Part shown: positions 61,961 through 64,000 of the stretch, one piece after another
How positions within the stretch are numbered: the first letter of the stretch is position 1
Layout: every line of letters begins with the position of its first letter
NCBI GenBank assembly: GCA_964007475.1
Contig: OZ023275.1
Coordinates: 30,633,619-30,697,618 of the forward strand
Direction: 5' to 3'
Origin: Hybos culiciformis
Lineage: Eukaryota > Arthropoda > Insecta > Diptera > Hybotidae
DNA length: 64,000 bases
Notes under the pieces: model-generated
Told to the model about the DNA's origin: nothing
Seen by the model: only the letters and a program-made list of their open reading frames with translations
The model's database searches: none
Made by a program: the position numbers and the translations under genes

Positions 61961-62110
61961 ATGTATAAAAACAAAACTGAATAAATACTAAATTATATTT
62001 CTTGGTCTCTTTTGATCTCTTTTTTCTCAACCGAATGTTCTCTTTTTTCAGATTTTTTTTAAAAATGTGCTCTTTTTTGACTTGACTCATTTGACAACCC
62101 TAGGCTTATG

Positions 62111-64000
62111 GCAAATATTTAAAGACCAAAATGTGTGTAAGTCATATTCAAATTTATTATGATTAGACTGTTTTGAAAGATGTGGTTTTCACACTAAGCT
62201 CGCTCAACCATTGAAAAGTAAAATTATCTTTTTGTCACAATCCCTTTTTGTAAATTTTATATGTAATCATGCTTTATATTTTTGTTTTTTTGATTGGTTT
62301 TCACCTCATTTTCATGGAACCACGTATTTTAATTGAGGGAAATTAGTTTCCAGCTTGTAAAAAAAAAATATAAAATAAAATCGACAATAAAATTACCATG
62401 AGACTATTTAAAAAACCAATAAATAAATTATAGAGAAAATTTATTTTTGACCAAATTGTTTGAAGAACTTTACATCGTTAGAATAAAAAACTTTTAAAAT
62501 TAGAACATAAATGGAAACAGTGTTATAAATAAAAAATTATTCTCAAAATAATTTTATTTTATTATGAAAAAAAAAAAAAATATAGATCTATGTATGTATT
62601 ATACTTTGGCCGGTATAATTTAAATCTTTTTACACAAAAAGACTTCTGCCAATAATTACATTTTTTTCTATACTTTATATTTTCTGCTTAAATGCAGAAA
62701 ACCGATCTATCGAAAAATTATAATTTCATTATTCGATTATATTCGATTTTTTGATAAAAGAATTTGATAAACATTTTGTCTAACCAAAGATAATTAGTTT
62801 AGAGCTACCTGAAAATTTTAATTTTTTTAAACAAAAATTATCAGTTCCATGATGACTATAATAATCAAATGATTTTTCGGTTAAATTTTCTATGAAAATT
62901 TTTACTTTTTCTTTTTTATCAACTTATCAATCTAACAAAATTTAGTGGAAATTTAATGAAATAAAAAAAAAAATAAAACAACAGGTAAAATGTTTTACAC
63001 ATCAATTTATTTCCTTTTTTGAAGAAAATGTACAAAAAAAAAAAAAACATGTACATAAAACATAACATAGTAGCATCATAAAAACTATACTAATGTTAAA
63101 AAATGACAATAATAAAGTAGGACAAAAATGACACAAAAAGACATAAAAAGGATGCACGTAGGATGCAAAACATTCTAAAATTACATTTTGATCAAGAGAA
63201 CAATAATGAAATGTTTTTTTTTTTTACCTTTTTTATTGTGTTGAAATCAAAATACAAAAAGCTATTTAAAACAACTAAAAATGATGAAAAATACGTAAAA
63301 ACTTTTAACTAAGTGTTTTTATTTCGAAACTAGATTTATACATACTTTCATATCTTAGATTCTACGTACGTACCTACACATTTTCAGTAAAGCGGTGTGC
63401 AATATTGCAGATTTCTTAACTGAAAATTTTCCAAAATAAAGATAATAACTGATTTAAGAATTTTATACTTTAGTTGAATCTGTTCCATGACATAGAATCA
63501 AAAACAATATAGTTAACTTTCGAAACAATAAACATTATTATTAGTCCAATGACCATTAAATTTTCCAGACTGGTTTTTTAATCTTTTTTTAACAATTCTA
63601 TTATACAACTGAAAGTCCCAAACCAGAAGTCAATACATTTTTATTGACTGACTCTTAAGAGATTTATTTTTGAGGTTCATAAAAAAAATTTTCACGTAAT
63701 ATTCATTAACCACCATCATATAAAATGATGCACTATATTGGGTAAATTTTATTATAAATTTCTATATTGTTTTATTAACTTATTAAGTTTTAAACAAAAT
63801 GTACCTACTATATACATAAATATCTACCATTAATAATATTATATAAAATAATTTAATTTATTATTAAAAAACAATGAAAACCATATAATTTAATTTAAAT
63901 TATTGGATCACTTCATTCTAGGTAAAAGCTTTTGATTTTAATTTTCTCAGAATAATGGTGAATTAAGATAGTTGGTAAAAATAAAATTAAATAATGCGAA
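62111..64000. other. Unassigned A/T-rich spacer
   Basis: No gene, RNA or clear repeat is seen from the end of the hAT element to the window edge; frames are short and low in complexity. Confidence 0.6.

Larger units (their letters stand above)
61077..62110 (+). mobile_element. Internally deleted hAT transposon with 8-bp target duplication
   Basis: The element is 61085-62102 (1018 bp). The ends TAGGGTTGCCAAATG and CATTTGACAACCCTA are inverted with one mismatch. GGCTTATG is duplicated at 61077-61084 and 62103-62110. Subterminal CTCTTTT motifs are abundant at both ends. It keeps a remnant of the hAT transposase C-terminus (separate entry), so it derives from an autonomous hAT by internal deletion. 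Its right half contains a tandem duplication of about 195 bp. Confidence 0.9.

Overview
This window is strongly AT-rich eukaryotic DNA, most likely from an insect. The evidence is an insect-type sugar/trehalose transporter gene with short introns, an arthropod-style TATA plus TCAGT core promoter, jockey/CR1-like non-LTR retrotransposons, hAT-type DNA transposons with 8-bp target duplications, and many hairpin-forming MITE-like elements. Nothing in the sequence fixes the species or order. There are no prokaryotic operons, rRNA genes or CRISPR arrays.

Layout. Positions 1-760 hold two inverted repeats and two weak exon-like patches. Positions 1199-1714 are an array of palindromic TTTCGCGG-type repeats that directly abuts the splice donor of a minus-strand sugar transporter gene. 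Three consecutive coding exons of that gene lie at 1745-3520; the first coding exon and the last exon (final transmembrane helices) are not visible. Positions 4132-13635 are transposon-dominated: a MITE, a decayed LINE, a second minus-strand LINE, an old fold-back element, and a plus-strand LINE that keeps a 614-codon open frame and a poly-A tail but has an altered reverse transcriptase catalytic box.

From 13.6 to 58.8 kb the window is a gene-poor desert of A/T-rich sequence with only one gene that I support: a one-exon gene for a small secreted protein at 20778-21233, with a recognisable core promoter and polyadenylation signal. The desert also carries a diverged repeat block with an adjoining hairpin element (25.9-26.8 kb), a TA-flanked element with tRNA-like sequences in both arms (32.4-33.3 kb), and a 1.15-kb hAT-type element with a perfect 8-bp target duplication (47.3-48.5 kb).

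The right end (58861-60676) holds a clean four-exon plus-strand gene for a 380-residue soluble protein that I cannot name with confidence. Its third intron is swollen by a 443-bp hairpin element with an exact 8-bp target duplication. Just downstream, 61085-62102, is an internally deleted hAT transposon that retains a stop-interrupted piece of the transposase C-terminal dimerisation domain.

The genes do not form a pathway. The main story is mobile-element load in an AT-rich insect genome: at least four element insertions can be delimited to within a base or a few bases, one of them within a working intron. I found no convincing new multi-gene system. The most unusual structures are the palindromic array next to the transporter exon and the fold-back element with paired tRNA-like promoters.
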